52,295 nucleotides of DNA, taken from Candidatus Thiobius zoothamnicola. Lineage in GTDB: Bacteria > Pseudomonadota > Gammaproteobacteria > Chromatiales > Chromatiaceae. Position numbers and translations under genes: made by a program. The notes beneath the pieces were generated by a model. It did not search any database, was not told where the DNA came from, and was given only the letters and a program-made list of their open reading frames with translations. The stretch's first letter is position 1. Each line of letters opens with the position of its first letter. The stretch is from the NCBI GenBank assembly GCA_030826945.1, contig JAPQLC010000021.1, forward strand, positions 1 to 52,295, given 5' to 3'. Below are positions 43,675 through 52,295 of the stretch, in pieces.

Positions 43675-44448
43675 ATGAAGAGATTACCCGCCTTCTGTTT
43701 AATGATATGGCTGATTTCGATCAACCCTGCGCAGTCAGAAACCCGGATTCAACCTTTCAGTGCCAGTAAAGCGCTTGACCTAACGCATGTGATGCATGCC
43801 GATATGTCATTCTGGCCCGGTGGGACGCCTTTTAAAAAAGAGGCATTGGTCACGCATGATGCGGGAGGATATTTGCTGCATAAATTCACTATGGGGGAAA
43901 ATACCGGTACCCATGTTGATGCGCCGCTGCACTTCATCAAAGGCAGCCTGGGGATTGATCGATTACCCATTGACCGGCTGATTCTGCCCATTGTGATGAT
44001 TGATGCGCAATCACAGGTTGTGGCGAATCCTGATTATGAGTTATCCGCTCAGGATGTTTTGAATTGGGAGTCAAAACATGGTGCGGTGCCTGCCAATGCA
44101 TTGGTGGTTTTTAATTCTGGATGGCATAAAAAATTTGATGATCCCAAGCAATATATCAATATGGATGCCAATCATGTGATGCATTTCCCAGGGTATTCGC
44201 CAGAAGCGGCAAGGTTGCTTGTGAAGAGAAATGTATCCGGTATTGGCATTGATACCCTCAGTCTGGATCATGGCCCGTCAAAAACCTTTTTGACCCATAG
44301 GGTTATGCTGAAGGCGAATAAGTATCAGATTGAGAATCTGGCGAATTTGGATGCGCTTCCTGCGGTGGGTGCCACCGCCGTGATTGGCGTATTGCCGGTT
44401 AAGGGCGGCTCCCAGGCGCAGGCGAGGATTTTTGCGTTGCTGTCTTGA
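43675..44448 (+). CDS. Exported cyclase/kynurenine formamidase family protein
   Basis: 257 aa. A signal peptide (about residues 1-22, SINPAQS) is unusual for this mostly cytoplasmic family. The metal-binding block TGTHVDAPLHF (about 78-88) and the later GIDTLSLDHGPSK segment mark the cyclase / arylformamidase superfamily. Substrate cannot be read from sequence; an amidase or lactonase in the periplasm is possible. AGAGGA precedes ATG 43675. Monocistronic; converges on hom with a hairpin between them. Confidence 0.85.
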   Translation: MKRLPAFCLMIWLISINPAQSETRIQPFSASKALDLTHVMHADMSFWPGGTPFKKEALVTHDAGGYLLHKFTMGENTGTHVDAPLHFIKGSLGIDRLPIDRLILPIVMIDAQSQVVANPDYELSAQDVLNWESKHGAVPANALVVFNSGWHKKFDDPKQYINMDANHVMHFPGYSPEAARLLVKRNVSGIGIDTLSLDHGPSKTFLTHRVMLKANKYQIENLANLDALPAVGATAVIGVLPVKGGSQAQARIFALLS

Positions 44449-44490
44449 CTCTGTTGACATTTCAAGGTGTGGCGGGAGATGTCAACAGAG
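44449..44490. terminator. Bidirectional hairpin between the cyclase gene and hom
   Basis: Perfect 12-bp inverted repeat CTCTGTTGACAT (44449-44460) and ATGTCAACAGAG (44479-44490) with an 18-nt loop, in the 50-nt gap between convergent genes. No strong T run on either side. Confidence 0.55.
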
Positions 44491-44498
44491 CCTGGTAT

Positions 44499-45809
44499 TT
44501 AGCTGAGTTGCTCAACCCGCATCCTGATGATATCCCCGCTCACGGTATCCAGCGCTTTGATTTTTGCCATGGCTGCATTCATGCTGTGTTCGCGCACTGT
44601 ATGGGTGAGCATGACCAGCGGTACTTCGGTTGCACCGCCATGCGGCTCTTTCTGTTGCATGGCTTCAATACTGATGTCAGCGTCAGACAGGATATTTGAG
44701 ATCGCCGCCAGTACGCCGGGTTTATCCGCCACAGTCATGCGCAGATAGTAGGCGGTTTGCACGGCGTCCATCGTAATCACCGGATCGTCTGATAACTCGT
44801 CAGGTTGGAAGGCCAGATGAGGCACGCGATTTCCGGGGTCCGTGGTCAAGGTGCGGGCGATATCAATGATGTCGGCCACGACGGCGGAAGCTGTGGGTAA
44901 AGAACCGGCACCAGCACCGTAATACAGCGTGGGGCCGACGGCGTCGCCTTTCACCAGCACCGCATTCATGACGCCATCCACATTGGCGAGCAAACGTTTT
45001 TCCGGGATAAGGGTCGGGTGTACGCGCAGTTCAATGCCTTCTTCGGTTTTTCGGGTTATGCCAAGGTGTTTGATGCGGTAGCCGAATTGCTCGGCATAGA
45101 TGACATCTTGCGGTTCGATCTGGCCGATGCCTTCGGTGTAACAGCGGTCAAACTGCAAGGGGATGCCAAAGGCCAATGAGGCCAGAATCGTCAGCTTATG
45201 CGCCGCATCGATGCCTTCGACATCAAATGTCGGATCCGCCTCAGCATAGCCGAGCGCCTGAGCTTCCTGGAGCACATCCGCAAAATCACGGCCTTGATCG
45301 CGCATTTCACTCAGGATGAAATTGCCTGTGCCGTTGATGATACCCGCGATCCATTCAATATGGTTGGCGGCTAAGCCTTCGCGGACCGCTTTGATAATCG
45401 GGATGCCGCCAGCGACGGCCGCCTCAAAAGCCACAGTCACGCCTTGTTGTTGCGCCGCCGCGAAAATCTCATTGCCGTGTAAAGCAATCAACGCCTTGTT
45501 GGCGGTTACGATATGTTTGCCATTCTCGATGGCTTTCAACACAATCTCGCGGGCAGGCGAGTAGCCGCCGATCAATTCAACCAGAATATCGATATCCGGA
45601 TTTTGCGCCAGAGCCAATGCGTCATCACAGATTTCCACGTTATCCAGGCCCACTAATTGGGTTGGATCGTATTCGCGCGCAGCCACATGGCTGACGGTGA
45701 TTGGGCGTCCAGCGCGACGCGCGATTTCAGCGGCATTGCCCATGAGTACGTTGAACGTGCCGCCGCCGACGGTGCCCAGCCCGAGTATGCCTACATTGAT
45801 GGGTTTCAA
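44499..45809 (-). CDS. hom: Homoserine dehydrogenase
   Basis: Reduces aspartate semialdehyde to homoserine for threonine and methionine. 436 aa. N-terminal Rossmann motif GILGLGTVGGGT (about residues 8-19), catalytic-domain hallmark GIINGTGNFILSEM, and a C-terminal ACT domain (about 355-432, LRMTVADKPGVLAAI) for threonine feedback. Start is TTG 45809, with GGAGA at 7 nt. The AlaC-like aminotransferase lies 24 nt upstream in the same operon; thrC is not next door. Confidence 0.96.
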   Translation of the reverse strand: MKPINVGILGLGTVGGGTFNVLMGNAAEIARRAGRPITVSHVAAREYDPTQLVGLDNVEICDDALALAQNPDIDILVELIGGYSPAREIVLKAIENGKHIVTANKALIALHGNEIFAAAQQQGVTVAFEAAVAGGIPIIKAVREGLAANHIEWIAGIINGTGNFILSEMRDQGRDFADVLQEAQALGYAEADPTFDVEGIDAAHKLTILASLAFGIPLQFDRCYTEGIGQIEPQDVIYAEQFGYRIKHLGITRKTEEGIELRVHPTLIPEKRLLANVDGVMNAVLVKGDAVGPTLYYGAGAGSLPTASAVVADIIDIARTLTTDPGNRVPHLAFQPDELSDDPVITMDAVQTAYYLRMTVADKPGVLAAISNILSDADISIEAMQQKEPHGGATEVPLVMLTHTVREHSMNAAMAKIKALDTVSGDIIRMRVEQLS

Positions 45810-45833
45810 ATTGTGTTCTCCATTGGTTGATGC

Positions 45834-47042
45834 TTAGCGGGCGTCCAAAACGCCATCTTTGCGCAACATTTCGCGGATGCCGCGTATGGCTTGGCGGATA
45901 CGGTGTTCGTTTTCAATCAGACCAAAGCGTAAATAGCCTTCGCCATATTCACCGAAGCCAATGCCGGGTGATGCGGCGACTTTGGCGTCCCGTATGAGTT
46001 TTTTACAAAATTCAAGCGAACCCATATCACGATAAGGCTCAGGAATCGGCGCCCAGGCGAACATGGTTGCTTTGGGTTTCTCAATTGCCCAACCTAAGTT
46101 GTTCAGGCCGTCGCAGAGGACATCGCGTCTGGACTGATACATCAAACGGGTTTCCTCAACGCAATCCTGTGGGCCTTCCAGCGCCGTAATGGCGGCCACC
46201 TGAATCGGCGTGAACATACCATAATCCAAATACGATTTTATGCGACCCAATGCAGCGACCAAAGTCTTGTTGCCAACCATAAAGCCGACTCGCCAACCTG
46301 GCATGTTATAACTTTTCGATAATGAAAAAAATTCAACGGCAATATCTTGCGCACCTTCGACCTGGAGGATGGATGGCGCTTGATAACCATCGAAAACAAT
46401 ATCCGCATAGGCCAGATCCTGTACAACCCAGATATTGTGTTCTTTGGCGATAGCAACCACTTTCTCGAAGAAATCCAGTTCAACACATTCAGCGGTGGGA
46501 TTGGAAGGATAGTTCAACACCAGCATTTGGGGTCTTGGCCAGGACTCCCGGATCGCATTTTGCAGCGAAGCGAAAAAATCCATTCCAGGGTGCGCATGCA
46601 CATGGCGCACATCCGCGCCAGCGATGATGAAGCCATAGGGATGTATGGGATAAGCGGGGTTCGGTACCAGCACGGAATCGCCCGGCCCCATGCAGGCCAG
46701 TGCCAAATGCGCCAAACCTTCTTTGGAGCCAATGGTGACGATCGCTTGCGTTTCCGGATCCAAATCAACGTCATAACGGTTTTTATACCATTGGCAAATC
46801 GCCTGGCGCAGACGTGGAATCCCTTTGGACATGGAATAACGGTGGGTGTCGCGGCGTTGCGCGGCTTCGACCATTTTATCCACGATATGTTGCGGCGTCG
46901 GCTGATCAGGATTGCCCATGCCGAAATCAATAATGTCCTCGCCACGCGCTCGCGCCGCCGCTTTGAGTTCGTTGACAATGGCGAACACATAAGGGGGCAG
47001 GCGTTGAATACGCCGGAAATCTTCGATTTCGAACGATGGCAT
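45834..47042 (-). CDS. alaC: Alanine-type pyridoxal-phosphate aminotransferase (AlaC-like)
   Basis: Class I/II aminotransferase, about 402 aa. PLP-lysine in [15 protein letters not shown], substrate-binding NYPSNPTAE, and C-terminal [15 protein letters not shown]. The sequence fits the AlaC group (glutamate-pyruvate transaminase) that often precedes hom in gammaproteobacteria. I use the ATG at 47042, with GAGG 6 nt upstream; an in-frame ATG at 47054 lies inside the ribosome-site region. Confidence 0.9.
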   Translation of the reverse strand: MPSFEIEDFRRIQRLPPYVFAIVNELKAAARARGEDIIDFGMGNPDQPTPQHIVDKMVEAAQRRDTHRYSMSKGIPRLRQAICQWYKNRYDVDLDPETQAIVTIGSKEGLAHLALACMGPGDSVLVPNPAYPIHPYGFIIAGADVRHVHAHPGMDFFASLQNAIRESWPRPQMLVLNYPSNPTAECVELDFFEKVVAIAKEHNIWVVQDLAYADIVFDGYQAPSILQVEGAQDIAVEFFSLSKSYNMPGWRVGFMVGNKTLVAALGRIKSYLDYGMFTPIQVAAITALEGPQDCVEETRLMYQSRRDVLCDGLNNLGWAIEKPKATMFAWAPIPEPYRDMGSLEFCKKLIRDAKVAASPGIGFGEYGEGYLRFGLIENEHRIRQAIRGIREMLRKDGVLDAR

Positions 47043-47361
47043 GGAATACCTCATGCAAATGGGAATAAACAGGAAGTGGATCTAAACAAAACAAGGGTTG
47101 GCCCATGTCTCCTGTCAGTTGGTGATGGCAAAAAAAGCGTATCGCCAGAATTTGCCTGTCATCTGCACAGGTGTTGAGAAAACAGCATTGGTCGGCTGTT
47201 TACATGGGTTCAGGGACGCTACTTGACGGCGTGATTAATGTCAATAACGCAATTTTGGTTCGGTCAAATCCGGGTTGATCTGGTAAGGTGAAAGCGACAT
47301 ATTGGGTTTAGCCTGCGGCGCTATTGCCGCATGGCATGACATTTGGGAGCGCAAATCATTG
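47043..47361. promoter_or_regulatory. Divergent intergenic region with probable argC promoter
   Basis: About 320 nt between the aminotransferase and argC. A sigma-70-like promoter for argC is seen: TTGATC at 47275-47280, 17 nt, CATATT at 47298-47303. A promoter for the leftward operon must also be here but no convincing match was found. No gene or ARG-box-type palindrome was identified. Confidence 0.45.
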
Positions 47362-48405
47362 ATGGCTGGAGAAAAGATTAACGTTGGTGTGGTTGGCGGT
47401 ACGGGTTATGCCGGAGTTGAGTTATTGCGACTTTTGGTCATGCACCCTGGAGTGACGTTGAAAGCGATTACTTCGCGTGCTGAAGCAGGTCGTTCAGTCA
47501 GTGACCTCTATGCCAGCCTGCGCGGTTTTATCGACATGCCGTTTAGCGAGCCTGATCTGACTTTATTACGCGCTTGCGATCTGGTATTTTTCGCCACACC
47601 GAATGGTGCCGCCATGCAGATGGTGCCTGAATTAATCTCGGCTGGGGTCAAAGTGATTGATTTGGCAGCGGATTTCCGCCTTAAGGAACCAGCCTTGTGG
47701 CGTCAATGGTATGGCATGCCGCATGCTTGTGAAGAGATGTTGGCTGAGGCGGTGTATGGTTTGCCGGAATTAAACCGTGAGGCGATTCGTCAGGCGCGCC
47801 TGGTGGCAAATCCAGGTTGTTATCCGACTGCCAGCGTACTGGGCTTTTCACCTTTGGTGGAGCAAGGCCTGGTGGATGTGGATAACCTGATTGCTGATTG
47901 TAAATCAGGCGTCAGCGGTGCCGGGAGAAGCGCCAATTCAGCCATGTTAATGGGCGAGACAGGCGAAAGCTTTAAGGCTTATGCGGTGTCCGGCCATCGT
48001 CATATGCCGGAGATTTGCCAGACGTTGAATGCGATCAGCCGGAAAACCGTGAAATTAACTTTCATTCCCCATTTATTGCCGATGATCCGTGGCATTCATG
48101 CAACCTTGTACGCCCGTTTGAACGACCCATCGGTTGACCTGCAAAAGTTGTATGAAGATCACTATCACGCGGAGCCTTTCGTGGATGTGTTGCCGACTGG
48201 CTCTCATCCTGAGACGCGTAGCGTGCGTGGGATGAATTGTTGCCGTATCGCTGTGCATCGACCCCAAGATGGAGATATCGTGGTTGTGTTGTCAGTGATT
48301 GATAATTTGACCAAAGGAGCGGCGGGCCAAGCTATCCAGAATATGAATTTGATGTTCGGTTTGGATGAGGCCTGCGGCTTACAACAACCTGCTTTATCAC
48401 CATGA
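47362..48405 (+). CDS. argC: N-acetyl-gamma-glutamyl-phosphate reductase
   Basis: Third step of arginine synthesis. About 347 aa. N-terminal [17 protein letters not shown], catalytic Cys in [11 protein letters not shown] (about residues 144-154), and GHRHMPEI. Long-form (type 1) ArgC. I choose ATG 47362; a TTG one codon upstream is nearer to the GGGAG ribosome site, and the frame opens at 47302 without conserved residues. Overlaps the next gene by 4 nt (ATGA). Confidence 0.95.
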   Translation: MAGEKINVGVVGGTGYAGVELLRLLVMHPGVTLKAITSRAEAGRSVSDLYASLRGFIDMPFSEPDLTLLRACDLVFFATPNGAAMQMVPELISAGVKVIDLAADFRLKEPALWRQWYGMPHACEEMLAEAVYGLPELNREAIRQARLVANPGCYPTASVLGFSPLVEQGLVDVDNLIADCKSGVSGAGRSANSAMLMGETGESFKAYAVSGHRHMPEICQTLNAISRKTVKLTFIPHLLPMIRGIHATLYARLNDPSVDLQKLYEDHYHAEPFVDVLPTGSHPETRSVRGMNCCRIAVHRPQDGDIVVVLSVIDNLTKGAAGQAIQNMNLMFGLDEACGLQQPALSP

Positions 48406-49133
48406 AACATCATTCTGTTCGCACCCCACGTATTGTGCAGGAGAACCCCGGGCGTTGGTTCGTGCCAGCGGCTATTGTATTGCTGATGCTTTTGGCGGCG
48501 GCTGGCTTGGCGTATTTCTCTTTTGACCGAGCGGACTGGTGTGGGGAAACGACATCTCAAACGGTCGATATGGCGCAGATTCGCGCATTGGAAGAACGTA
48601 TCGAGCGGCTGGAAAAAGAGCGGGATGAATACCGTGAACAGGCCGCCCAGTTTGAGCGCGCCAGCCAGATTGACCGACAAGCGGTTTCGACTGTGCAGGT
48701 TGACCTGAAAACCTTGCAGGAGGAGCGCTCCGCTTTGCGCCGCCAGGTTGAGTTTCTGCAAAGTCTGGTGTCAGGTGATGTGACTTCTCTGCAGCTGGTC
48801 GGTTTCAAAATACAGGCATCTTCGGAGCAAAATGCCTATGAATACGCCCTCACGGTATCCAAACGCGCTAAGGAGCGGGAAAGGGTGCAGGGTGGTTTGC
48901 TATTCGCCATCATCGGCGACCAGGCGGGTAAAACCCGGGAACTGGGTATGGCGGATTTGGGATTTGAAGTGGAGTCGCTGAAAATGAATTTCCAGAATTT
49001 CCAGAATTTTAAGGGCGTATTCACACTACCCAGTGACTTTGAGCCTGAAACCGTCAAAGTGAAAGTGGAGCCTACCGGGGATAAATTCAAAAGCTTTGCG
49101 AGAGGATTCCCTTGGAATCTGGAAAATGATTGA
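48402..49133 (+). CDS. Membrane-anchored coiled-coil protein, DUF6776-like
   Basis: 243 aa. N-terminal transmembrane helix (about residues 20-41), a coiled coil (about 58-125, [21 protein letters not shown] and following), and a C-terminal beta-rich domain (about 130-240). Homologues sit between argC and a bactofilin gene in Pseudomonas-like genomes, as here. Function unknown; the context suggests work with the bactofilin in cell-envelope organisation. ATGA overlap with argC. Confidence 0.75.
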   Translation: MKHHSVRTPRIVQENPGRWFVPAAIVLLMLLAAAGLAYFSFDRADWCGETTSQTVDMAQIRALEERIERLEKERDEYREQAAQFERASQIDRQAVSTVQVDLKTLQEERSALRRQVEFLQSLVSGDVTSLQLVGFKIQASSEQNAYEYALTVSKRAKERERVQGGLLFAIIGDQAGKTRELGMADLGFEVESLKMNFQNFQNFKGVFTLPSDFEPETVKVKVEPTGDKFKSFARGFPWNLEND

Positions 49134-49141
49134 ACATTGAT

Positions 49142-49160
49142 GGCTCTCGTGACGAGAGCC
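49142..49160 (+). terminator. Hairpin after the coiled-coil gene
   Basis: Perfect GGCTCTCG / CGAGAGCC stem with a 3-nt loop, 8 nt after the stop codon. No T run, so attenuation or RNA protection is as likely as termination. Confidence 0.45.
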
Positions 49161-49270
49161 TGAAGGTATGAAATATTGATGTACGTAGGGCATGGGTTGA
49201 ATCTCAACAGCCTGCGCATGGAATCCCAAGATTTGGCCCTGTCAATAAACCCGATTCAAAATAGGTGTCC

Positions 49271-49744
49271 ATGGTGTTGAAACGTAATAAAACGCCGAAA
49301 GTTTCCACGGTTATCGGTATCGATACCGAAATCACAGGCGATATTAATTTTAAGGGCGGCATGCATATCGATGGTAAAGTGATTGGCAATATAAGCGGCG
49401 AGGAAGGCAGCCTATCCGCCATCACGGTGAGTGACCAAGGCGTCATTGAGGGTGATATCAAAGTGGATAGCATCATCCTGAACGGCACGGTCATTGGGGA
49501 TGTTTATGGCGAAGAACGGGTTGAACTGGCCTCTGAGGCCCGGGTTACCGGCACCGTTTACTACCATCTTTTAGAGATGGCGATGGGGGCCGAAGTGAAT
49601 GGCCAACTGGTGCATTCGGAACATAAGGAACAGCGTAGATTGAGCTACGACGGCGTGGCCGAACCGACTGCGGATGCAAAAGCAGCCACTAAAGTGAAAA
49701 AAGAGAGCGGCCAGACAGCCGCTGAAAAAATTTCGTTAAGCTGA
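49271..49744 (+). CDS. Bactofilin family cytoskeletal protein
   Basis: 157 aa. The central bactofilin domain (about residues 12-110) shows repeated beta-helix turns (GDINFKGGMHIDGKVIGNISG, then GVIEGDIKVDSIILNGTVIGD), flanked by short disordered tails. Bactofilins polymerise without nucleotide into membrane-associated filaments that position cell-wall enzymes. Start ATG 49271 with AGG at 6 nt; an in-frame GTG two codons before is less likely. Confidence 0.92.
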   Translation: MVLKRNKTPKVSTVIGIDTEITGDINFKGGMHIDGKVIGNISGEEGSLSAITVSDQGVIEGDIKVDSIILNGTVIGDVYGEERVELASEARVTGTVYYHLLEMAMGAEVNGQLVHSEHKEQRRLSYDGVAEPTADAKAATKVKKESGQTAAEKISLS

Positions 49745-49802
49745 TGATCTGGACTCAACAGCCACCACCCAGGTGAAAAGCCTGTTGATAAGCAAGGATT
49801 CG

Positions 49803-49835
49803 ATACTTGACCAAAAGAGTCAGGAAAATCATACT
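49803..49835 (+). promoter_or_regulatory. Probable IscR type-1 operator overlapping the erpA promoter
   Basis: The 25 nt at 49803-49827 agree with the published E. coli IscR type-1 consensus (ATASYYGACT-RWWWY-AGTCRRSTAT) at about 21 of 25 positions, including ATACTTGAC and AGTCAGG halves. Within it TTGACC (49807-49812) can serve as -35, with CATACT (49830-49835) as -10 at 17 nt spacing. Binding of the 4Fe-4S or 2Fe-2S IscR form here would block transcription when Fe-S supply is sufficient. Motif-based prediction. Confidence 0.65.
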
Positions 49836-49865
49836 TTTGATTTTAACGTTTATTGAGAGGGTTCA

Positions 49866-50210
49866 ATGGCTGAACAAGATGACAGCGCCTTGGTATTGAC
49901 TTCTGCTGCCGCCAAAAAGGTTGCTGAATTGATTCAGGAAGAAGGCAATCCAAATCTCATGCTGCGCATTTATATACAAGGCGGGGGTTGCTCAGGTTTT
50001 CAATATGGCTTCACGTTTGATGAGATGATCAATGAAGGAGATGAAGCGGTCGAAACGGATGGCGTCAAGTTATTAATTGACCCGATGAGCGTGCAATATC
50101 TGATGGGTGCCGAAGTGGATTATACGGAAGGGTTACAGGGCGCTCAGTTCGTTATCCGTAATCCGAATGCGACAACCACTTGTGGCTGCGGTTCGTCTTT
50201 CTCCGTGTGA
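49866..50210 (+). CDS. erpA: Iron-sulfur cluster insertion protein ErpA
   Basis: A-type carrier that delivers Fe-S clusters to apo-proteins, including IspG/IspH. 114 aa, the same length as E. coli ErpA, with ligands Cys42 (GGGCSGF), Cys106 and Cys108 (CGCGSSF) at identical positions. GAGAGG lies upstream of ATG 49866. It stands behind a probable IscR site. Confidence 0.97.
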   Translation: MAEQDDSALVLTSAAAKKVAELIQEEGNPNLMLRIYIQGGGCSGFQYGFTFDEMINEGDEAVETDGVKLLIDPMSVQYLMGAEVDYTEGLQGAQFVIRNPNATTTCGCGSSFSV

Positions 50211-50274
50211 CCAGCCATAGTTGTCGCAAGCGCCTTGACCTGACAGCCGTCGCCACGTCGGGCAAGCTATCAGG

Positions 50275-50303
50275 CCCCGAACCCGCGATGATCGGGTTCG
50301 GGG
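50275..50303. terminator. Hairpin between convergent erpA and lpdA
   Basis: Perfect 11-bp stem CCCCGAACCCG (50275-50285) and CGGGTTCGGGG (50293-50303) with a 7-nt loop. No T run; its position between converging genes suggests a shared transcription block. Confidence 0.55.
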
Positions 50304-50328
50304 CGCGAGTTGCCTGGATTTGAAGGTA

Positions 50329-51750
50329 TTACCGTTTACGCGGCGGCATCAAATCTGTGATCGTGCCTTCCGCCATTTCTGCCGCCATCCCGATAGATTC
50401 ATTCAAGGTTGGGTGTGGATGAATGGTTAAGCCGATATCTTCCGCATCAGCACCCATTTCCAGTCCCAGCACGGTTTCGCCGATCAGCTCGCCGGCGTTG
50501 CGACCGACAATCCCGGCGCCGAGCAAACGTCTGGTCTTGGCGTCAAAAATCAGTTTGGTCATGCCTTCTTCGCGGTGGATACCCAGCGCCCGGCCTGAAG
50601 CGGCCCAGGGGAAGACACCTTTTTCGATGTCGATGCCTTTTTCTTTGGCTTCAGTCTCGGTTAAACCCATCCAGGCCACTTCAGGGTCGGTATAAGCGAC
50701 GGATGGAATGGTCATGGGATCAAATAAAGCCGGCAATCCAGCGATCACTTCCGCCGCGACATGACCCTCATGTACCGCCTTATGCGCCAGCATGGGGTTG
50801 CCGACAATATCGCCAATCGCATAAATATGCGGCACATTGGTGCGCATATGCGCATCAACCGGAATAAATCCACGTTCGTCCACTTGGATGCCTGCTGCGC
50901 CAGCGTTGATCAGTTTGCCATTCGGAGCGCGGCCAACGGCGACCAGCACCCGGTCATACAGAGTGGGTTCAGGCGCTTTGTCGCCTTCAAAGGTGACTTT
51001 CAAGCCGTCGGATAATGCTTGAATATCGGCCACCCGGGTTTTTAACCAAATGGCGTTGACTTGTTTGCCCAAGCGTTTCTGCAGAGGTTTGACCAAATCA
51101 CGATCACAACCCGGGATCAGGCCATCCTGCAATTCCACGATATCGACCTGGCTGCCCAAGGTGGCATAGACGGTCGCCATTTCCAGGCCAATAATACCGC
51201 CGCCAATAATCAGCATGCGGCCCGGAACATCCGCCAATGCCAAAGCGCCGGTTGAATCCAGCAAACGCGGGTCATCATTGGGGAAGCCGGGAATCTGCAC
51301 CGGGCGGGAACCGGCAGCGATGATGCATTGCTCAAATTCAATGCGTTGCAATCCCTGCTTGGTTTGCACCGCCATCACCCTGGGGGATTCAAATTGACCG
51401 ACTCCCTGCACTACATTGACTTTACGCTGTTTCGCCAATGCCGAGAGTCCGCCAGTCAGGCGGTTGACCACTTTGTCTTTGCCCGCCCGCATTTTATCCA
51501 GATCAATTTTCGGTTCGGTATAACGTACGCCCATGGACGCCAGCCCGGCGACCTCATTGATGACTTCAGCCGTATGCAGCAGTGCTTTGGAAGGGATGCA
51601 GCCGACATTCAGGCAAACGCCGCCCAAAGTTGAATCACGCTCAACCAGCACCACCTGTTTGTCCAGATCGGCTGCGCGAAAAGCCGCGCTATAGCCGCCT
51701 GGTCCTGCGCCCAGAACAATCACCTGCGTGTGCATGTCAACGGTGCTCAT
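50329..51750 (-). CDS. lpdA: Dihydrolipoyl dehydrogenase (E3)
   Basis: Flavoprotein re-oxidising lipoyl groups of 2-oxoacid dehydrogenases and glycine cleavage. 473 aa (E. coli 474). FAD-binding GAGPGGYSAAF (about 14-24), redox cysteines Cys46 and Cys51 (GGVCLNVGCIPSK), NAD-binding GGGIIGLEMATVYATLG, and C-terminal active-site HPHPTLNE. Start ATG 51750 with AGAGGA at 7-8 nt. The aceE/aceF genes that usually precede it are absent; a non-coding stretch lies upstream. Confidence 0.96.
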   Translation of the reverse strand: MSTVDMHTQVIVLGAGPGGYSAAFRAADLDKQVVLVERDSTLGGVCLNVGCIPSKALLHTAEVINEVAGLASMGVRYTEPKIDLDKMRAGKDKVVNRLTGGLSALAKQRKVNVVQGVGQFESPRVMAVQTKQGLQRIEFEQCIIAAGSRPVQIPGFPNDDPRLLDSTGALALADVPGRMLIIGGGIIGLEMATVYATLGSQVDIVELQDGLIPGCDRDLVKPLQKRLGKQVNAIWLKTRVADIQALSDGLKVTFEGDKAPEPTLYDRVLVAVGRAPNGKLINAGAAGIQVDERGFIPVDAHMRTNVPHIYAIGDIVGNPMLAHKAVHEGHVAAEVIAGLPALFDPMTIPSVAYTDPEVAWMGLTETEAKEKGIDIEKGVFPWAASGRALGIHREEGMTKLIFDAKTRRLLGAGIVGRNAGELIGETVLGLEMGADAEDIGLTIHPHPTLNESIGMAAEMAEGTITDLMPPRKR

Positions 51751-52295
51751 ATTGTATTCCTCTGAATATTTAACTTAGGTAGGCGCTGCATCCGCCATGG
51801 ACTGGATTGACGGAATCTTCGATAGTGTCGTCAAGAGGCTGCGCTTAGCTTCCTGCATTAACGCCTGGGTGGATTGATAGATAGCGCCAGACATTGGGGT
51901 CTGAACGCCAAGTCTGTTGTCCAAATGATGAAATCCACCGCGATTATCGCATAATGCCAGATCCGCATCCAAAGCTTGTGCTGGTTGAGCAGGGTTTCCG
52001 AATAAAATAGTTAAGAGCCAGTTTATTGTGTGCCATAGTTGTGGTTTTTCTGGTAAGCCGCACTATGAGCAAGAGTTTGCTTGAGATATTCCAGTCTGTC
52101 AAAGCTGAGCCTTATCCAATATGAAATGAGTCTCAAATGCTGAAGCCACGCGGAGCCATTGGGAGGCGATAATAGCTTGCACTGGGCGTTGGACATGGTT
52201 TTCCGGGAAGATGAAAGCCGTATTCGCCAAGGCGATACGCCCCACTGCTGTCCCATTTAGGCGACCCTGAATGAAAAGGCCGCCTGAGGATTGGG
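51751..52295. other. Terminal region without a supported gene
   Basis: 545 nt. On the minus strand a frame at 51775-51972 (65 codons from TTG) can be extended upstream without any start codon through a stretch resembling a signal sequence (LLTILFGNPAQPAQA), and another frame at 52023-52256 is open. Neither is recognised. The texture suggests degenerate sequence, perhaps flanking a mobile element beyond the window. Confidence 0.35.

Noticed and set aside
46347..47177. 276-codon open frame on the plus strand
   Set aside because: It lies opposite the well-conserved AlaC-like aminotransferase; its product has no recognisable domain. Long antisense frames are expected with this codon usage.
52023..52256. 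77-codon frame as a transposase fragment
   Set aside because: The texture resembles sequence next to insertion elements, but no catalytic motif or terminal repeat is present, so I do not call it.

Overview
The window is a stretch of gammaproteobacterial chromosome of moderate GC content. Three blocks point to that class: an rpoE-rseA-rseB-rseC-degP cluster laid out like algU-mucABCD of Pseudomonas, a ybgC-tolQRAB-pal-cpoB-queC cluster, and an argC / coiled-coil membrane protein / bactofilin / erpA block of the kind seen in Pseudomonas. I cannot name the genus. No rRNA, CRISPR array, complete insertion sequence or prophage is visible.

Layout. 0.1-4.4 kb, minus strand: the envelope-stress sigma factor with its regulators and HtrA protease, behind a probable sigma-E self-promoter. 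4.5-6.3 kb: purM-purN, divergent from a DUF2066 exported protein. 7.4-10 kb: trpS-scpA-scpB; the tryptophanyl-tRNA synthetase carries a cysteine pattern typical of the 4Fe-4S form. 10-18.3 kb: a TolC-like channel, an M23 peptidase, a palindromic MITE-like element, an outer-membrane barrel, tsaB, a YoaA/DinG-type helicase, a lipoprotein and glmU. 18.3-19.4 kb: an AT-richer two-gene cassette, a ThsB-type TIR-like protein plus a small partner protein, coupled to the end of queC. It looks like a candidate defence module and lacks ThsA. 19.4-28.3 kb: queC, the Tol-Pal system, ybgC, ruvB and a BepA-like M48 protease.

29-35.5 kb is the accessory region. I read it as an integron-type gene-cassette array without a visible integrase. 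At least seven attC-like sites (stem-forming, ending in GTTRRRY-like cores) separate small AT-rich plus-strand genes: a DUF2971 protein, a membrane protein whose frame is set by a 10-bp tandem repeat, a HEPN-like protein, a two-helix membrane protein, a RelE/HigB-HigA pair, a small helical protein, a DUF4160-DUF2442 pair, and a second RelE-HigA pair. Several cassettes are damaged by single changes: a lost start codon, a nonsense codon in DUF4160, an amber codon at position 3 of a toxin, and a frameshift in its antitoxin. A minus-strand BrnTA pair with a truncated toxin borders the array.

36-52 kb returns to housekeeping genes: dcd, an M61 peptidase, birA-coaX-SPOR protein followed by tRNA-Thr (sharing one base with the SPOR stop codon), purB, a secreted cyclase-family protein, an AlaC-like aminotransferase with hom, argC, a bactofilin, erpA behind a probable IscR type-1 site, and lpdA. 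The last 0.5 kb holds no gene I can support.

Genes work together as an envelope-stress circuit (RpoE/RseABC/DegP, with BepA elsewhere), outer-membrane maintenance (Tol-Pal-CpoB), purine, arginine, threonine and biotin/CoA metabolism, Fe-S delivery (ErpA), and an accessory layer of toxin-antitoxin and defence-like genes.
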